A stretch of 30,137 nt of DNA from an uncultured Eubacteriales bacterium (GCA_934462825.1 CAKSIP010000019.1:1-30137); one strand, 5' to 3'; positions 6,829 through 15,865 are shown, numbered from the stretch's first letter. Numbers and translations: made by a program. The notes: a model not told the origin generated them from the letters alone.

Positions 6829-8361
6829 ATGAAAAAACTCTCTTTATGGATCCTGATTCTTGTGCTGATGCTGACGGTGCCGGCGCTTTCGTCCTGTGAC
6901 AAAAATTCGGGCAAAGGTTCGGTTGGGCTGGTCTACACCGTCAACGAGGACGGCAAAACCTGCTCCGTTTCGGAAATTGGAAGCTGTACCGACACGGACA
7001 TTGTAATCCCCAAGAAAAATCCCGATGGCTATCGCGTTACGGCGATAGGGGATTGGGCGTTTGGGGGTTGCAGCGACTTGACCTCCGTCACGTTCCCCAA
7101 CAGTGTGACGAGCATTGGCAAGAATGCGTTCTCCGATTGTAGCGGGTTGACCTCCATCACGATTCCAAAAAGTGTAACAAACATTAACAGTAGTACGTTC
7201 TCCGGTTGCAGCGGATTGACACGTATCACAGTGAGTAAAGGAAACCCCGTCTACCACAGCCAAGACAACTGCCTTATCGACACCAAAAACAAAGTCTTGG
7301 TTTTCGGGTGCAAGACAAGCATTATTCCGGCCGACGGTAGCGTAACAAGCATTGGTAATGATGCGTTCTACCGTTGCACAGGCTTGACTTCCATCACGAT
7401 TCCCGACAGTATAACGAGTATTGGCGAGTGGGCGTTTTGGGGTTGCAGCGATTTGACCTCCGTCACGTTCCCCAACAGTGTAACGAGCATTGGCGAAATG
7501 GCGTTCTCCGGTTGCAGCGGCTTAACCTCCATCACAGTTCCAAACAGTGTAACGAGCATTGGCGAAATGGCGTTCTCCGATTGCGACGAATTGACGCGTA
7601 TCACAGTGAGTAACGAAAACACCGTCTACCACAGCCAAGAAAACTGCCTTATCGACACAAAAAACAAAGTCTTGATTTCGGGGTGCAAGACAAGCATTAT
7701 TCCGGCCGACGGTAGCGTGACAAGCATTGGCAATGGTGCGTTCTACCGTTGTAGCGATTTGACCGCGATTACAATTCCGAACGGTGTGACGAGCATTGGC
7801 GAGAGTGCGTTCTCCAGTTGTCGCGGCTTGACCTCCATCACGATTCCGAACAGTGTAACGAGCCTTAGCGATAATGCGTTCGGTGGTTGTAGCGGTTTGA
7901 CCTCCATCACGATTCCAAACAGTGTAACGAGTATTGGTGCGTATGCGTTCTCCGGCTGCAGCGGTTTGACCTCCATCACGATTCCAAACAGTGTAACAAG
8001 CATTGGCGATAATGCGTTCTATTTTTGTAGCGGTTTGACCTCCATCACGATTCCCGATAGTGTGACAAGCATTGGTGAGGGGACGTTCGATGGTTGTAGC
8101 GGTTTGACCTCCATCACGATTCCAAACAGCGTAACAAGCATTGGTGCGCATGCGTTCTACCGTTGCAGCGGATTGACTTCTATCACGTTCTCCAATGGTG
8201 TAACAAGCATTGGCAAGAATGCGTTCTCCAAATGCAGCGATTTGACCTCGATTACATTTAACGGCACCAAGGAGCAGTGGAATGCGATAGAAAAAGATAA
8301 TTGGATCAACTCCACCGGCGCTTACACGATCCACTGCAGCGACGGTGATATTGCAAAATAA
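6829..8361 (+). CDS. BspA-type leucine-rich repeat lipoprotein, 15 repeats
   Basis: This 510-residue protein is predicted to be anchored in the membrane by a lipid on Cys23: the signal peptide ends in the lipobox LSSC. After a short linker (about 24-69), fifteen LRR_5 repeats of 23 residues run from 70 to 480, consensus VTSIGxxAFxGCSGLTSITIPNS. After the third and seventh repeats a 33-residue insert (…YHSQ.NCLIDTKNKVL…) is present. The C-terminal cap FNGTKEQWNAI…IHCSDGDI parallels that of the upstream repeat protein. The start at 6829 is preferred because TGAGGTG lies a few bases upstream and the promoter is at 6769-6797. The repeats are nearly identical at DNA level, suggesting recent expansion. 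An adhesin or binding role is inferred from the family. Confidence 0.85.
   Translation: MKKLSLWILILVLMLTVPALSSCDKNSGKGSVGLVYTVNEDGKTCSVSEIGSCTDTDIVIPKKNPDGYRVTAIGDWAFGGCSDLTSVTFPNSVTSIGKNAFSDCSGLTSITIPKSVTNINSSTFSGCSGLTRITVSKGNPVYHSQDNCLIDTKNKVLVFGCKTSIIPADGSVTSIGNDAFYRCTGLTSITIPDSITSIGEWAFWGCSDLTSVTFPNSVTSIGEMAFSGCSGLTSITVPNSVTSIGEMAFSDCDELTRITVSNENTVYHSQENCLIDTKNKVLISGCKTSIIPADGSVTSIGNGAFYRCSDLTAITIPNGVTSIGESAFSSCRGLTSITIPNSVTSLSDNAFGGCSGLTSITIPNSVTSIGAYAFSGCSGLTSITIPNSVTSIGDNAFYFCSGLTSITIPDSVTSIGEGTFDGCSGLTSITIPNSVTSIGAHAFYRCSGLTSITFSNGVTSIGKNAFSKCSDLTSITFNGTKEQWNAIEKDNWINSTGAYTIHCSDGDIAK
7216..7376 (+). repeat. First copy of a 161-bp duplicated module
   Basis: This segment, covering the end of repeat 3, the 33-residue insert and the start of repeat 4, recurs at 7591-7751, exactly 375 bp (125 codons) further on, with a limited number of differences. 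It points to an internal in-frame duplication. Confidence 0.85.
7591..7751 (+). repeat. Second copy of the 161-bp duplicated module
   Basis: This is the partner of 7216-7376. The shared stretch includes the sequence coding for CLIDTKNKVL and for KTSIIPADGSVTSIG, which is nearly unchanged between copies. Confidence 0.85.
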
Positions 8362-8399
8362 AAGCAAAAATTTTCGCACAACATAATGCATATAGCATA

Positions 8400-8424
8400 A
8401 AGCGGGGGCACAACGCCCCCGCTT
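8400..8424. terminator. GC-rich hairpin after the repeat lipoprotein
   Basis: AAGCGGGGGC (8400-8409) and GCCCCCGCTT (8415-8424) form a perfect 10-bp stem with loop ACAAC. There is no T-tract on either side, but it directly precedes the stronger hairpin at 8434-8482. Confidence 0.55.
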
Positions 8425-8433
8425 GTCGCAGAG

Positions 8434-8482
8434 AAAGGTCGTGTTAAAAATTCATCCTGAGTTTTTTAACTCGACCTTTTTT
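8434..8482. terminator. Bidirectional terminator between convergent genes
   Basis: Arms at 8434-8450 and 8463-8479 pair over 17 positions with one T-T mismatch (AAAGGTCG-T-GTTAAAAA against TTTTTAAC-T-CGACCTTT), followed by TTT. It separates the plus-strand lipoprotein gene from the minus-strand pyr operon, and is a member of the TGTTAAAAA hairpin family. Confidence 0.75.
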
Positions 8483-8590
8483 CGTTTCTTGTTTTGTAAA
8501 GAGATTCGTAGGGTGTAGCTTGCGCGGCTTTTTCGCCATCACCATTGCCCGAAAAAGCTTAATAGTGCTTCTCCGGCTTCCCCATTTGCA

Positions 8591-9670
8591 TCACAAATCA
8601 TAGGGTTGATCGCAATACAAGCAACGGAGAGTTCCCTTCTCCTTTCGGAACAGGTGCGGCAGCTCTTGCTCGGTGGTAATAATGCAATGCGGATTTCGGC
8701 ACACATAGTCCGTTTCTTCCACATTCGACATATCTCTTTTTTCTTCGCCCGGAGCTTCGCTCAAGCCAAGCAGCTTCAAAATCAAAGCTTCGCGCATATA
8801 TTTTCCGTTTTTCACCTGTTTGAAGTAACACGCTCTCGCGTCGGTATCCACGGCCACCGAAATTTCATTGACACGAGGAAGCGGATGAAGAATGGCAAGG
8901 TCTTTCTTCGCGCTTTCCAATTTATCCGCGGTCAAGATGTAGCTGTCTTTCAGCCTTTCGTAAGTGGCGACGTCGGAAAAGCGTTCTCCCTGCACTCTTG
9001 TCATATACAGAATGTCCAAGGTGGGCATCACTTCTTCCAAGTTTTGCGTTTCAATAAACGGGATATGATTCGGCTTCAAAACATCCTGAATCAAATAATC
9101 CGGCAGACGCAATTCCTCCGGCGCAATCAAGACAAAGCGAACCCCGTGATAGCGGGAAAGCGCTTGAATCAAAGAATGAACCGTGCGGCCATAGCGCAAA
9201 TCGCCGCACAAACCAACCGTCAGATTGTCAAAGCCGCCTTTTTCCAAATGAATCGTCAGCAAGTCGGCCAGCGTTTGTGTGGGGTGATTGTGTCCGCCAT
9301 CCCCCGCATTGATGATCGGAATGTCCGAATGGGTGGCGGCGACAAAGGGCGCGCCCTCTTTCGGGTGTCGCATGGCGATAATATCCGCATAGCACGAGAC
9401 AACTCTGGCGGTGTCCGCCACGCTCTCCCCTTTCGTAGCGGAAGACAGCGAGGCTCCCGGCACGGACAAAACGTGGCCACCCAATTCGTACATGGCCGCT
9501 TCAAAGCTGAGGCGGGTTCGGGTGGACGGCTCAAAAAAGAGCGTTGCCAATTTTTTGCCGTGGCAGGCCTCGCTGTATTTTTCGGGATAGGCCATAATGT
9601 CCTTGGCAACCCGAATCAAATCGTCAATTTCCTGCACAGACAGGTCTTGGATTTCAAGTAAGTTTCTCAT
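8591..9670 (-). CDS. pyrB: Aspartate carbamoyltransferase with fused PyrI-like zinc knuckle
   Basis: The enzyme condenses carbamoyl phosphate with aspartate to carbamoyl-aspartate, the committed step of pyrimidine synthesis. The 359-residue product has the carbamoyl-phosphate loop STRTR (49-53), HPTQ (129-132) and LHPLPR near 275. A normal PyrB is about 305-310 residues. Here about 40 extra residues follow, with Cys324, Cys329, Cys350 and Cys353 in CX4C-X20-CX2C spacing and the wording CRNPHC…CLYC, which matches the zinc domain of the PyrI regulatory chain. The PyrI nucleotide-binding domain is absent. I place the start at ATG 9670, not 9682, because AAAGGTGG has correct spacing only to 9670, where it overlaps the pyrE stop as ATGA. 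This is the last gene of the operon. Confidence 0.92.
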   Translation of the reverse strand: MRNLLEIQDLSVQEIDDLIRVAKDIMAYPEKYSEACHGKKLATLFFEPSTRTRLSFEAAMYELGGHVLSVPGASLSSATKGESVADTARVVSCYADIIAMRHPKEGAPFVAATHSDIPIINAGDGGHNHPTQTLADLLTIHLEKGGFDNLTVGLCGDLRYGRTVHSLIQALSRYHGVRFVLIAPEELRLPDYLIQDVLKPNHIPFIETQNLEEVMPTLDILYMTRVQGERFSDVATYERLKDSYILTADKLESAKKDLAILHPLPRVNEISVAVDTDARACYFKQVKNGKYMREALILKLLGLSEAPGEEKRDMSNVEETDYVCRNPHCIITTEQELPHLFRKEKGTLRCLYCDQPYDL

Positions 9671-10308
9671 GCCTGCATCCACCTTTCATCGGAAGGATTA
9701 TTGCGGAAACAAATCAGCCGTTGCACATCCTCCGGCTTGATATACCCGCTTTGCGCAGCCATTTCGGCAATACAATCAAAGTTCGTCAAAGAATGGTTTT
9801 CAATATGCGCTTCTTTCAGGTTGTCCAACCCTTTTTGCATTCCGTAAGTAAAGATGGATACGACGCCAAGCACCTCCGCGCCCGCTTCACGCAAGGCTTC
9901 GACGGTTTCAATCACGCTCCCGCCCGTAGAAATCAGGTCTTCTACCACAACGACCTTTTGTCCTTTTTCCAGCTTGCCCTCGATCTTATTCTGCCGGCCG
10001 TGGTCTTTGTTGCCGGAGCGAACATATCCCATCGGCAAGCCGAGCAGATGACCGACGATGGCCGCATGCGCGATGCCGGCCGTGGACGTTCCCATCAGGA
10101 CTTCCGTTTGGGGATAATACGTTTTCACCAAGGTGGCAAGGCCGTTCTCCACGTCGTTGCGTACATCCGGCGCCGTCAAGGTCAAGCGATTGTCGCAATA
10201 TACCGGGCTTTTGATCCCGCTTGCCCAAGTGAAAGGCTCCTCCGGCCGAAAAAACACCGCCCGAATGAGAAGCAAATCTTTAGCAATTTTCATCTGAAGC
10301 TCTGTCAT
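9667..10308 (-). CDS. pyrE: Orotate phosphoribosyltransferase
   Basis: It joins orotate to PRPP to make orotidine monophosphate. The 213-residue product carries the PRPP-binding motif VVVVEDLISTGGS (119-131) and the flexible-loop segment RSGNKDHGRQNKIEG typical of PyrE. The start is placed at ATG 10308, where AAGGAAGG stands nine bases upstream; a TTG at 10332 would add eight residues and overlap the pyrF stop, but it is less well supported. The stop overlaps the start of pyrB by four bases. Confidence 0.93.
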   Translation of the reverse strand: MTELQMKIAKDLLLIRAVFFRPEEPFTWASGIKSPVYCDNRLTLTAPDVRNDVENGLATLVKTYYPQTEVLMGTSTAGIAHAAIVGHLLGLPMGYVRSGNKDHGRQNKIEGKLEKGQKVVVVEDLISTGGSVIETVEALREAGAEVLGVVSIFTYGMQKGLDNLKEAHIENHSLTNFDCIAEMAAQSGYIKPEDVQRLICFRNNPSDERWMQA

Positions 10309-10332
10309 ACCTTTTATCCTTCCTTTTTTCAA

Positions 10333-11034
10333 TCAATCTATAAATTCCGCACAGCACCGCTCATAGGCAGCAACGGGATCCGGTGCGGCGGTAATCGGCC
10401 GACCAACCACAATGTAATCGGAGCCGATTTGCTTAGCTTGGGCCGGCGTCATCACACGTTTTTGATCGCCTTTATCTCCGTCGGCAAAGCGAACGCCCGG
10501 CGTCACGGTCAGAAAGCTTTGCCCACACGTCTCATGTACCTTACCCGCTTCCAAGGGGGAGCATACCACCCCGTCAAGGCCGGCACGACGAGCGTTCTGC
10601 GCGTAATGCATAACCACATCCGCCATGGGAGCCTGAATCCAAAGATCCTGTTCCATGCTTGTCTGATCTGTGGAGGTCAGCTGCGTTACAGCGATCAGGA
10701 TAGGGCGTGTACCGTCGGGACGAGTCAGCCCTCGGAGGGCGGCTTCCATCATCCGCACGGTACCTGCGGCGTGCAGGTTTGTCATGTCCACGTCCAGGCG
10801 CGACAGGACAGCCATAGCCTTTTCCACCGTATTGGGAATGTCATGGAGCTTCAAATCCAAAAAGATCCGATGCCCTCTCCTTTTGATTTCACGCACAATG
10901 GAAGGGCCTTCCGCATAATACAGCTCCATGCCGATTTTTACAAACGGCTTTTTCCCGGCAAACAAATCCAAAAAAGCGAATGTCTTTTCCGCGTTATCAA
11001 AATCGCAGGCAATAATGACATCCTTTCCCATCAA
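10333..11034 (-). CDS. pyrF: Orotidine 5'-phosphate decarboxylase
   Basis: It decarboxylates OMP to UMP, the last step of the pathway. The 233-residue protein has the catalytic DLKLHD box (Asp60, Lys62, Asp65) of group I decarboxylases and, near the C-terminus, the phosphate-binding DYIVVGRPITAA. Its length matches the family. The ATG at 11034 is followed by a second ATG at 11031; the start region overlaps the pyrD stop by four bases, which suggests coupled translation. Confidence 0.94.
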   Translation of the reverse strand: MMGKDVIIACDFDNAEKTFAFLDLFAGKKPFVKIGMELYYAEGPSIVREIKRRGHRIFLDLKLHDIPNTVEKAMAVLSRLDVDMTNLHAAGTVRMMEAALRGLTRPDGTRPILIAVTQLTSTDQTSMEQDLWIQAPMADVVMHYAQNARRAGLDGVVCSPLEAGKVHETCGQSFLTVTPGVRFADGDKGDQKRVMTPAQAKQIGSDYIVVGRPITAAPDPVAAYERCCAEFID

Positions 11035-11942
11035 TGAGCACCTCCTATGATTTCTTGTAAAGAATCTATTTTATATTTTTGCATCACCCGCGGCAGGTCA
11101 TTGATAATATCGCGGCAGGCAAACGGATTGACAAGATTCGCCGCCCCCACCTCGACAGCCGTTGCACCGGCGAGCATCATTTCGATCACATCCTCTGCCG
11201 AGGAAACACCGCCCATACCGACAACCGGAATTTTAACGGCATGCGACACCTGCCAGACCATGCGAAGTGCAACAGGAAAGATAGCCGGCCCCGAAAAGCC
11301 TCCCATGGTATTGGCAAGGATCGGATTTCTGCGTTTCAGATCCACCCTCATGCCAAGCAGTGTATTGATCAGCGAAATGCCGTCCGCACCGGCTTCCTCG
11401 CAGGCCAAGGCAATGGAAACGATGTCGGTTACGTTGGGAGAAAGCTTAACAATGACGGGCTTTTTGGTGACTTTTTTCACGGCGCGGGTTACGGCCGCCA
11501 CGGCATCCGGCTCTGTACCGAAGCTCATTCCGCCGCCGTGCACATTGGGACAGGAAACATTGACTTCCAGCCAACCGACCTGCTCCTCTTTATCCAAGAG
11601 CGCACAAGTATAGGCGTAATCCTCCACGGAAAAACCGCTGATGTTCGCCATCACCGGTTTATGAAAACAGGTTTTCAGCCGGGGCAACTCCTCAGAAATT
11701 ACACGCTCCACGCCCGGATTTTGCAAGCCAACCGCATTGAGCATGCCGCAAGCACATTCCGCGATTCGCGGTGTAGGGTTTCCAAACCGAGGCTCCCTGG
11801 TTGTTCCTTTGAAAGAAAAGGTTCCGAGCATATTGATGTCGTACAGGGCGGCAAACTCATACCCGTAGCCGAAGGTTCCCGATGCGGGGATCACGGGATT
11901 GTCCAAGGAAATGCCGCAAAGGTCTATCTTCATTTCTGCCAT
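11031..11942 (-). CDS. pyrD: Dihydroorotate dehydrogenase, catalytic subunit (type 1B)
   Basis: The FMN-containing subunit oxidises dihydroorotate to orotate in the cytoplasm. At 303 residues it has the class 1 hallmarks: the segment NVSCPNVHGGG with the catalytic base Cys131, GLQNPGVE, and a C-terminal FMN-phosphate site GMGGVSSAEDVIEMMLAGA. Cys as base and the adjacent pyrK gene define the NAD-dependent type 1B enzyme (PyrD-PyrK heterotetramer). The coding region overlaps pyrK by 13 bases, so the two subunits are likely made in step. Confidence 0.94.
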   Translation of the reverse strand: MAEMKIDLCGISLDNPVIPASGTFGYGYEFAALYDINMLGTFSFKGTTREPRFGNPTPRIAECACGMLNAVGLQNPGVERVISEELPRLKTCFHKPVMANISGFSVEDYAYTCALLDKEEQVGWLEVNVSCPNVHGGGMSFGTEPDAVAAVTRAVKKVTKKPVIVKLSPNVTDIVSIALACEEAGADGISLINTLLGMRVDLKRRNPILANTMGGFSGPAIFPVALRMVWQVSHAVKIPVVGMGGVSSAEDVIEMMLAGATAVEVGAANLVNPFACRDIINDLPRVMQKYKIDSLQEIIGGAH

Positions 11943-12664
11943 AGGATTTCCTCCTTTTCCAAAACAGGGCCTTCTTTACAAATCCGTTTATAGCCGGTCA
12001 CGGTCTTGCAGGAGCAACCCATGCAAGCGCCGAATCCGCATCCCATGCGTTCCTCAAAGCTGAACTGCCCGGAGGTACGCGACACGTTATATACGGCTTT
12101 TAGCATAGGCTCCGGCCCGCAGGCGTAAAAGTACGAATAGTCCATCCGATCCATAGCATCCGTCACATACCCTCGGATGCCACAGGAGCCGTCCACCGTG
12201 GTTACAAAAACATCCGCGCCGATTTCAGAAAACGCCTCTTGGTAGAAGACTTCGCGCGCCGTGTTAAAGCCGAGAATGACGCTCACCTTTTTCCCTTCAC
12301 TTATAAGGGCTTTCGCGGCGAGATACAAAGGCGGCACGCCGGCGCCTCCGCCGATCAGCAAAGGATGGTCCCCGGATTTTGACAGGTCATACCCGTTTCC
12401 GAGGCCAAGCAAAGCGTCAATGTCCTGCCCTGTCATTTCGGATAATTTTTCAGTACCCCGCCCCACGACTTTATAAATCAAAGTCAGGGTATCGTTTGTC
12501 ACATCGCAGACGGAAATGGGCCGACGAAGGAAAAAGCCTTCGATTTTCAAATTGACAAACTGACTGGGGGCGGTGATGGCAGACACATCACCGCACAATT
12601 TTGCCTCCCACACATCGGGAGCGATTTCCGTCTGCGATTGGATTTTTAATACAACATTCTTCAT
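11930..12664 (-). CDS. pyrK: Dihydroorotate dehydrogenase electron transfer subunit
   Basis: This FAD and iron-sulfur protein passes electrons from PyrD to NAD. The 244-residue product has the flavin-binding RRPISVCD (47-54), the nucleotide-binding LIGGGAGVPPLYLAA (about 103-117), the CGPEPML segment, and a 2Fe-2S cluster motif with Cys209, Cys214, Cys217 and Cys229 (C-x4-C-x2-C-x11-C). All ligands are present. It lies six bases after carB and overlaps pyrD. Confidence 0.94.
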   Translation of the reverse strand: MKNVVLKIQSQTEIAPDVWEAKLCGDVSAITAPSQFVNLKIEGFFLRRPISVCDVTNDTLTLIYKVVGRGTEKLSEMTGQDIDALLGLGNGYDLSKSGDHPLLIGGGAGVPPLYLAAKALISEGKKVSVILGFNTAREVFYQEAFSEIGADVFVTTVDGSCGIRGYVTDAMDRMDYSYFYACGPEPMLKAVYNVSRTSGQFSFEERMGCGFGACMGCSCKTVTGYKRICKEGPVLEKEEILWQK

Positions 12665-12670
12665 AGCAGC

Positions 12671-15600
12671 TTACGAATCAATGGTAGAAACGCGGAGGGT
12701 GATCTCATCCAGCACATCAAGCAAGACACGAACCGTATCCAACGAGGTAAACATGGTTGTTCCGCTTTCCGTGGCGTATTTTCGGATTTCCACGCCGTCG
12801 CTCATGGCGCCAACGGCTCCCACGGCGCTGGTATTGACCACATACGCAATGTGCCCCAGCCGGATGGAATCGCGGATCTCGTTGCTGCCGTCGCTGATCT
12901 TGCCCAAAACATGCGTTCGGATTCCGTTTTTCTTCAAAAACTTCGCGGTGCCGGCCGTGGCTTCAATGTTGAAGCCAAGATTGTAGAAGCGTTGGATCAG
13001 CGGCAAGGCCTCCTGCTTATCTGCATCGGCAATGGTGACAAACACCGTTCCGTAATTGGGGAGCTTCATGCCGGACGCTTGTAAGGCTTTGAAAAGCGCG
13101 CGGTTGAGCTGGTCATCATAGCCGATAGCCTCGCCGGTCGATTTCATTTCCGGAGAAAGATACGCATCCAGCCCCTTGATTTTATTAAAGGAAAACACGG
13201 GAACCTTGGCATAATACCGCTTCTTTTCGTCGGGATAAATATCAAATATTCCCTGCTCCTTCAGGCTTTTTCCGAGGATTACCTCGGTGGCGATGTCGGC
13301 AATCGAATACCCCGTCGCTTTGGAAAGGAAGGGTACGGTTCTTGAAGAACGGGGGTTCACTTCGATAATGAATACGCGTTCCTCTTTATCCACGATAAAT
13401 TGAATGTTATAAAGGCCTACGATGCCAATTCCCAGCCCCAGCATTTTGGAATAACGCAGGATGGTTCCTTTCACACGGTCGGAGATGGAGAACGAGGGAT
13501 AGACGCTGATCGAATCGCCGGAATGAATGCCGGTACGCTCAACAAGCTCCATGATGCCGGGGACAAACACGTTATGCCCATCACAAATGGCATCGACCTC
13601 CACTTCCTTGCCGATGATATATTTATCGACCAGCACCGGCTTATCTTCATCAATTTCAACGGCGGTTTTCAGATAATGGCGCAGCTGCTTTTCATTGGAC
13701 ACAATCTGCATGGCTCGCCCGCCCAACACAAAGCTGGGGCGAACCAGCACGGGATACCCGATCCGAGAGGCGGCAATCACGCCGTCCTCAATATTGGTCA
13801 CGGCGTTCCCCTCCGGCTGAGGGATTCCAAGCTCCGACAAAAGCTTTTCAAACAAATCCCGGTTTTCGGCCTTATCAATAGCGGCGCAATCGGTGCCGAT
13901 AATCTTGACACCGCGCTTGTACAAAGGAGAGGCCAGGTTAATGGCGGTTTGCCCGCCAAGCGTAGCGATAACGCCGTCCGGCTGTTCAAAATCAATAATG
14001 TTCATCACATCTTCCGGCGTCAGAGGCTCAAAATACAATTTATCAGCCGTGGTATAATCCGTGGAAACGGTTTCCGGGTTGTTATTTATGATAATGGATT
14101 CGTAGCCTGAGCGGCCGATGGTTTGTACCGCATGCACGGTCGAATAGTCAAACTCGACGCCCTGCCCGATGCGGATCGGCCCGGCGCCCAGCACGACAAT
14201 CTTCCTTCGGTCGGTTTTGCGGGACTCATTTTTGTATTTGGCATCAAACAAATTGGCGTAGGTGGAGTAAAAATATGCGATATACTTGCCGGTATGCAAC
14301 GTGTCCACCATACGGAAAATCGGCTTTACGCCGTTGACGCGGCGCAGATCGGCCACCTCGGATTCCTTCATCCCCCAAAGCAAGGCAATATAGGCATCCG
14401 AAAAGCCCTGACTCTTGGCTTTTTTCAGCGCCGCCAAAAAGCCCGGTTTATTGGCAAGCTCTTTTTCGGTTTCCGTAATGTTTCGGATCGCCTCCAAAAA
14501 CAAATCGGTAATCATGGTCTGCGCATGAACGGACTTCACGCTTTCTCCGCGGCGGAAGAGCTCGGCAATGGCAAAAATGGCATCGGAGCGGAAGCGGCTC
14601 AGATATTCGTAGATGGCGTCGGTGGCCATTTCGTCAAATTTGGCAAGGCGCAAATGGTTACACCCGATTTCAAGGGAGCGAATGGACTTTAAGAAACATT
14701 CCTCCAAATTCATACCAATGCCCATAACCTCGCCCGTTGCTTTCATTTGCGTTCCAAGCTCATTGGTAGCGGATGTAAATTTATCAAAAGGAAACCGCGG
14801 GAATTTGGCAATGACATAGTCCAGCGTCGGCTCAATGGCGGCCGTTCCTCCCGCAACCGGGATTTCGTCCAATGTCATACCAATCGCAATTTTAGCCGTC
14901 ACGCGGGCAATGGGATAGCCGCTGGCCTTCGACGCCAAGGCAGAGGAACGGGAAACGCGGGGATTTACCTCTATCAGATAATACTCCGAGCTTTCGGGGT
15001 TCAGTGCAAATTGGACATTACAGCCGCCGGAAATTTTCAGCTCCCGTATGATTTTGATGGCGCTGTCATTCAACATCTGCCGATCCGAATCGGACAGTGA
15101 CATAATGGGTGCGACAACGATGGAATCTCCGGTATGGACGCCCACAGGATCCACGTTTTCCATGCCGCAAATGGTGATCGCATGGTCTTCGGAATCGCGC
15201 ATGACTTCAAATTCGATTTCCTTATACCCGCGCACGCTCTTTTCCACCAGCACCTGATGAACGGGCGAAAGCGCAAAACCGTTCAACCCGATTTCCACCA
15301 ATTCTTCTTCGTTGTTGGCAAAGCCGCCTCCGGTTCCGCCCAGCGTAAAGGCAGGACGGAGCACCACGGGATACCCGATGCGAGCGGCCGCCTCCTTCGC
15401 TTCTTCGATATTGTATGTAATCTCCGAAGGAATCACCGGCTCGCCGATGGCTTTACACATTTCCTTAAACAGCTCTCTGTCCTCAGCTCTTTCAATGCTT
15501 TGACTGCTCGTTCCCAGCAGCTCTGTGCGACATTCGCGCAGGATTCCCTTCTTTTCCAGCTGCATGGCAAGATTCAACCCGGTTTGCCCGCCGATTCCGG

Positions 15601-15862
15601 GCACAATGGCGTCCGGGCGTTCATACCGAAGAATTTTTGCGATGTATTCCAGCGTCAGCGGCTCCATGTACACCTTATCGGCAATGGATGTATCCGTCAT
15701 AATGGTAGCCGGATTGGAATTGCACAGTACGACCTCATACCCTTCTTCTTTCAACGCAAGGCACGCTTGCGTTCCGGCATAGTCAAATTCCGCCGCCTGA
15801 CCAATCACAATGGGGCCAGATCCAATAATCAGAATTTTTTTAATGTCCGTCCTTTTTGCCAT
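12671..15862 (-). CDS. carB: Carbamoyl phosphate synthase large subunit
   Basis: It makes carbamoyl phosphate from bicarbonate, ammonia (channelled from the CarA glutaminase) and two ATP. The 1063-residue protein has the two homologous synthetase halves expected: the first opens with GSGPIVIGQAAEFDYAG near residue 13, the second with GAGPIRIGQGVEFDYS near 557, each followed by an ATP-grasp domain. A C-terminal MGS-like regulatory domain runs from about 935. Length and order are normal for CarB. AAGGAAGG stands eight bases before the ATG, three bases after the pyrC stop. No carA gene is present in the operon or elsewhere in the window, which is unusual since carA normally precedes carB. Confidence 0.96.
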   Translation of the reverse strand: MAKRTDIKKILIIGSGPIVIGQAAEFDYAGTQACLALKEEGYEVVLCNSNPATIMTDTSIADKVYMEPLTLEYIAKILRYERPDAIVPGIGGQTGLNLAMQLEKKGILRECRTELLGTSSQSIERAEDRELFKEMCKAIGEPVIPSEITYNIEEAKEAAARIGYPVVLRPAFTLGGTGGGFANNEEELVEIGLNGFALSPVHQVLVEKSVRGYKEIEFEVMRDSEDHAITICGMENVDPVGVHTGDSIVVAPIMSLSDSDRQMLNDSAIKIIRELKISGGCNVQFALNPESSEYYLIEVNPRVSRSSALASKASGYPIARVTAKIAIGMTLDEIPVAGGTAAIEPTLDYVIAKFPRFPFDKFTSATNELGTQMKATGEVMGIGMNLEECFLKSIRSLEIGCNHLRLAKFDEMATDAIYEYLSRFRSDAIFAIAELFRRGESVKSVHAQTMITDLFLEAIRNITETEKELANKPGFLAALKKAKSQGFSDAYIALLWGMKESEVADLRRVNGVKPIFRMVDTLHTGKYIAYFYSTYANLFDAKYKNESRKTDRRKIVVLGAGPIRIGQGVEFDYSTVHAVQTIGRSGYESIIINNNPETVSTDYTTADKLYFEPLTPEDVMNIIDFEQPDGVIATLGGQTAINLASPLYKRGVKIIGTDCAAIDKAENRDLFEKLLSELGIPQPEGNAVTNIEDGVIAASRIGYPVLVRPSFVLGGRAMQIVSNEKQLRHYLKTAVEIDEDKPVLVDKYIIGKEVEVDAICDGHNVFVPGIMELVERTGIHSGDSISVYPSFSISDRVKGTILRYSKMLGLGIGIVGLYNIQFIVDKEERVFIIEVNPRSSRTVPFLSKATGYSIADIATEVILGKSLKEQGIFDIYPDEKKRYYAKVPVFSFNKIKGLDAYLSPEMKSTGEAIGYDDQLNRALFKALQASGMKLPNYGTVFVTIADADKQEALPLIQRFYNLGFNIEATAGTAKFLKKNGIRTHVLGKISDGSNEIRDSIRLGHIAYVVNTSAVGAVGAMSDGVEIRKYATESGTTMFTSLDTVRVLLDVLDEITLRVSTIDS

Positions 15863-15865
15863 GGC

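Larger units (their letters stand above)
7036..8268 (+). repeat. Tandem array of fifteen 69-bp coding repeats
   Basis: The stretch encodes fifteen 23-residue repeats plus two 33-residue inserts (15 x 23 + 2 x 33 = 411 codons, exactly the length of the region). Many 69-bp units differ at only a few positions, especially between about 7810 and 8190, where the segment encoding GLTSITIPNSVTSIG recurs almost unchanged. Confidence 0.9.

Noticed and set aside
7029..8268. Regular repeats looking like a CRISPR array
   Set aside because: The unit is 69 bp, entirely coding in one frame, without unique spacers; it is a leucine-rich-repeat array.
7522..8391. 289-codon minus-strand frame opposite the repeat lipoprotein
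   Set aside because: Its repetitive composition is the reverse image of the repeat array; no start signal.
8606..9661. Long plus-strand reading frame opposite pyrB
   Set aside because: It is antisense to a clear pyrB gene, has no ribosome binding site or recognisable domain.
9721..11037. 438-codon plus-strand frame opposite pyrE and pyrF
   Set aside because: It spans two verified genes on the other strand and shows no family motifs; a by-product of codon bias.
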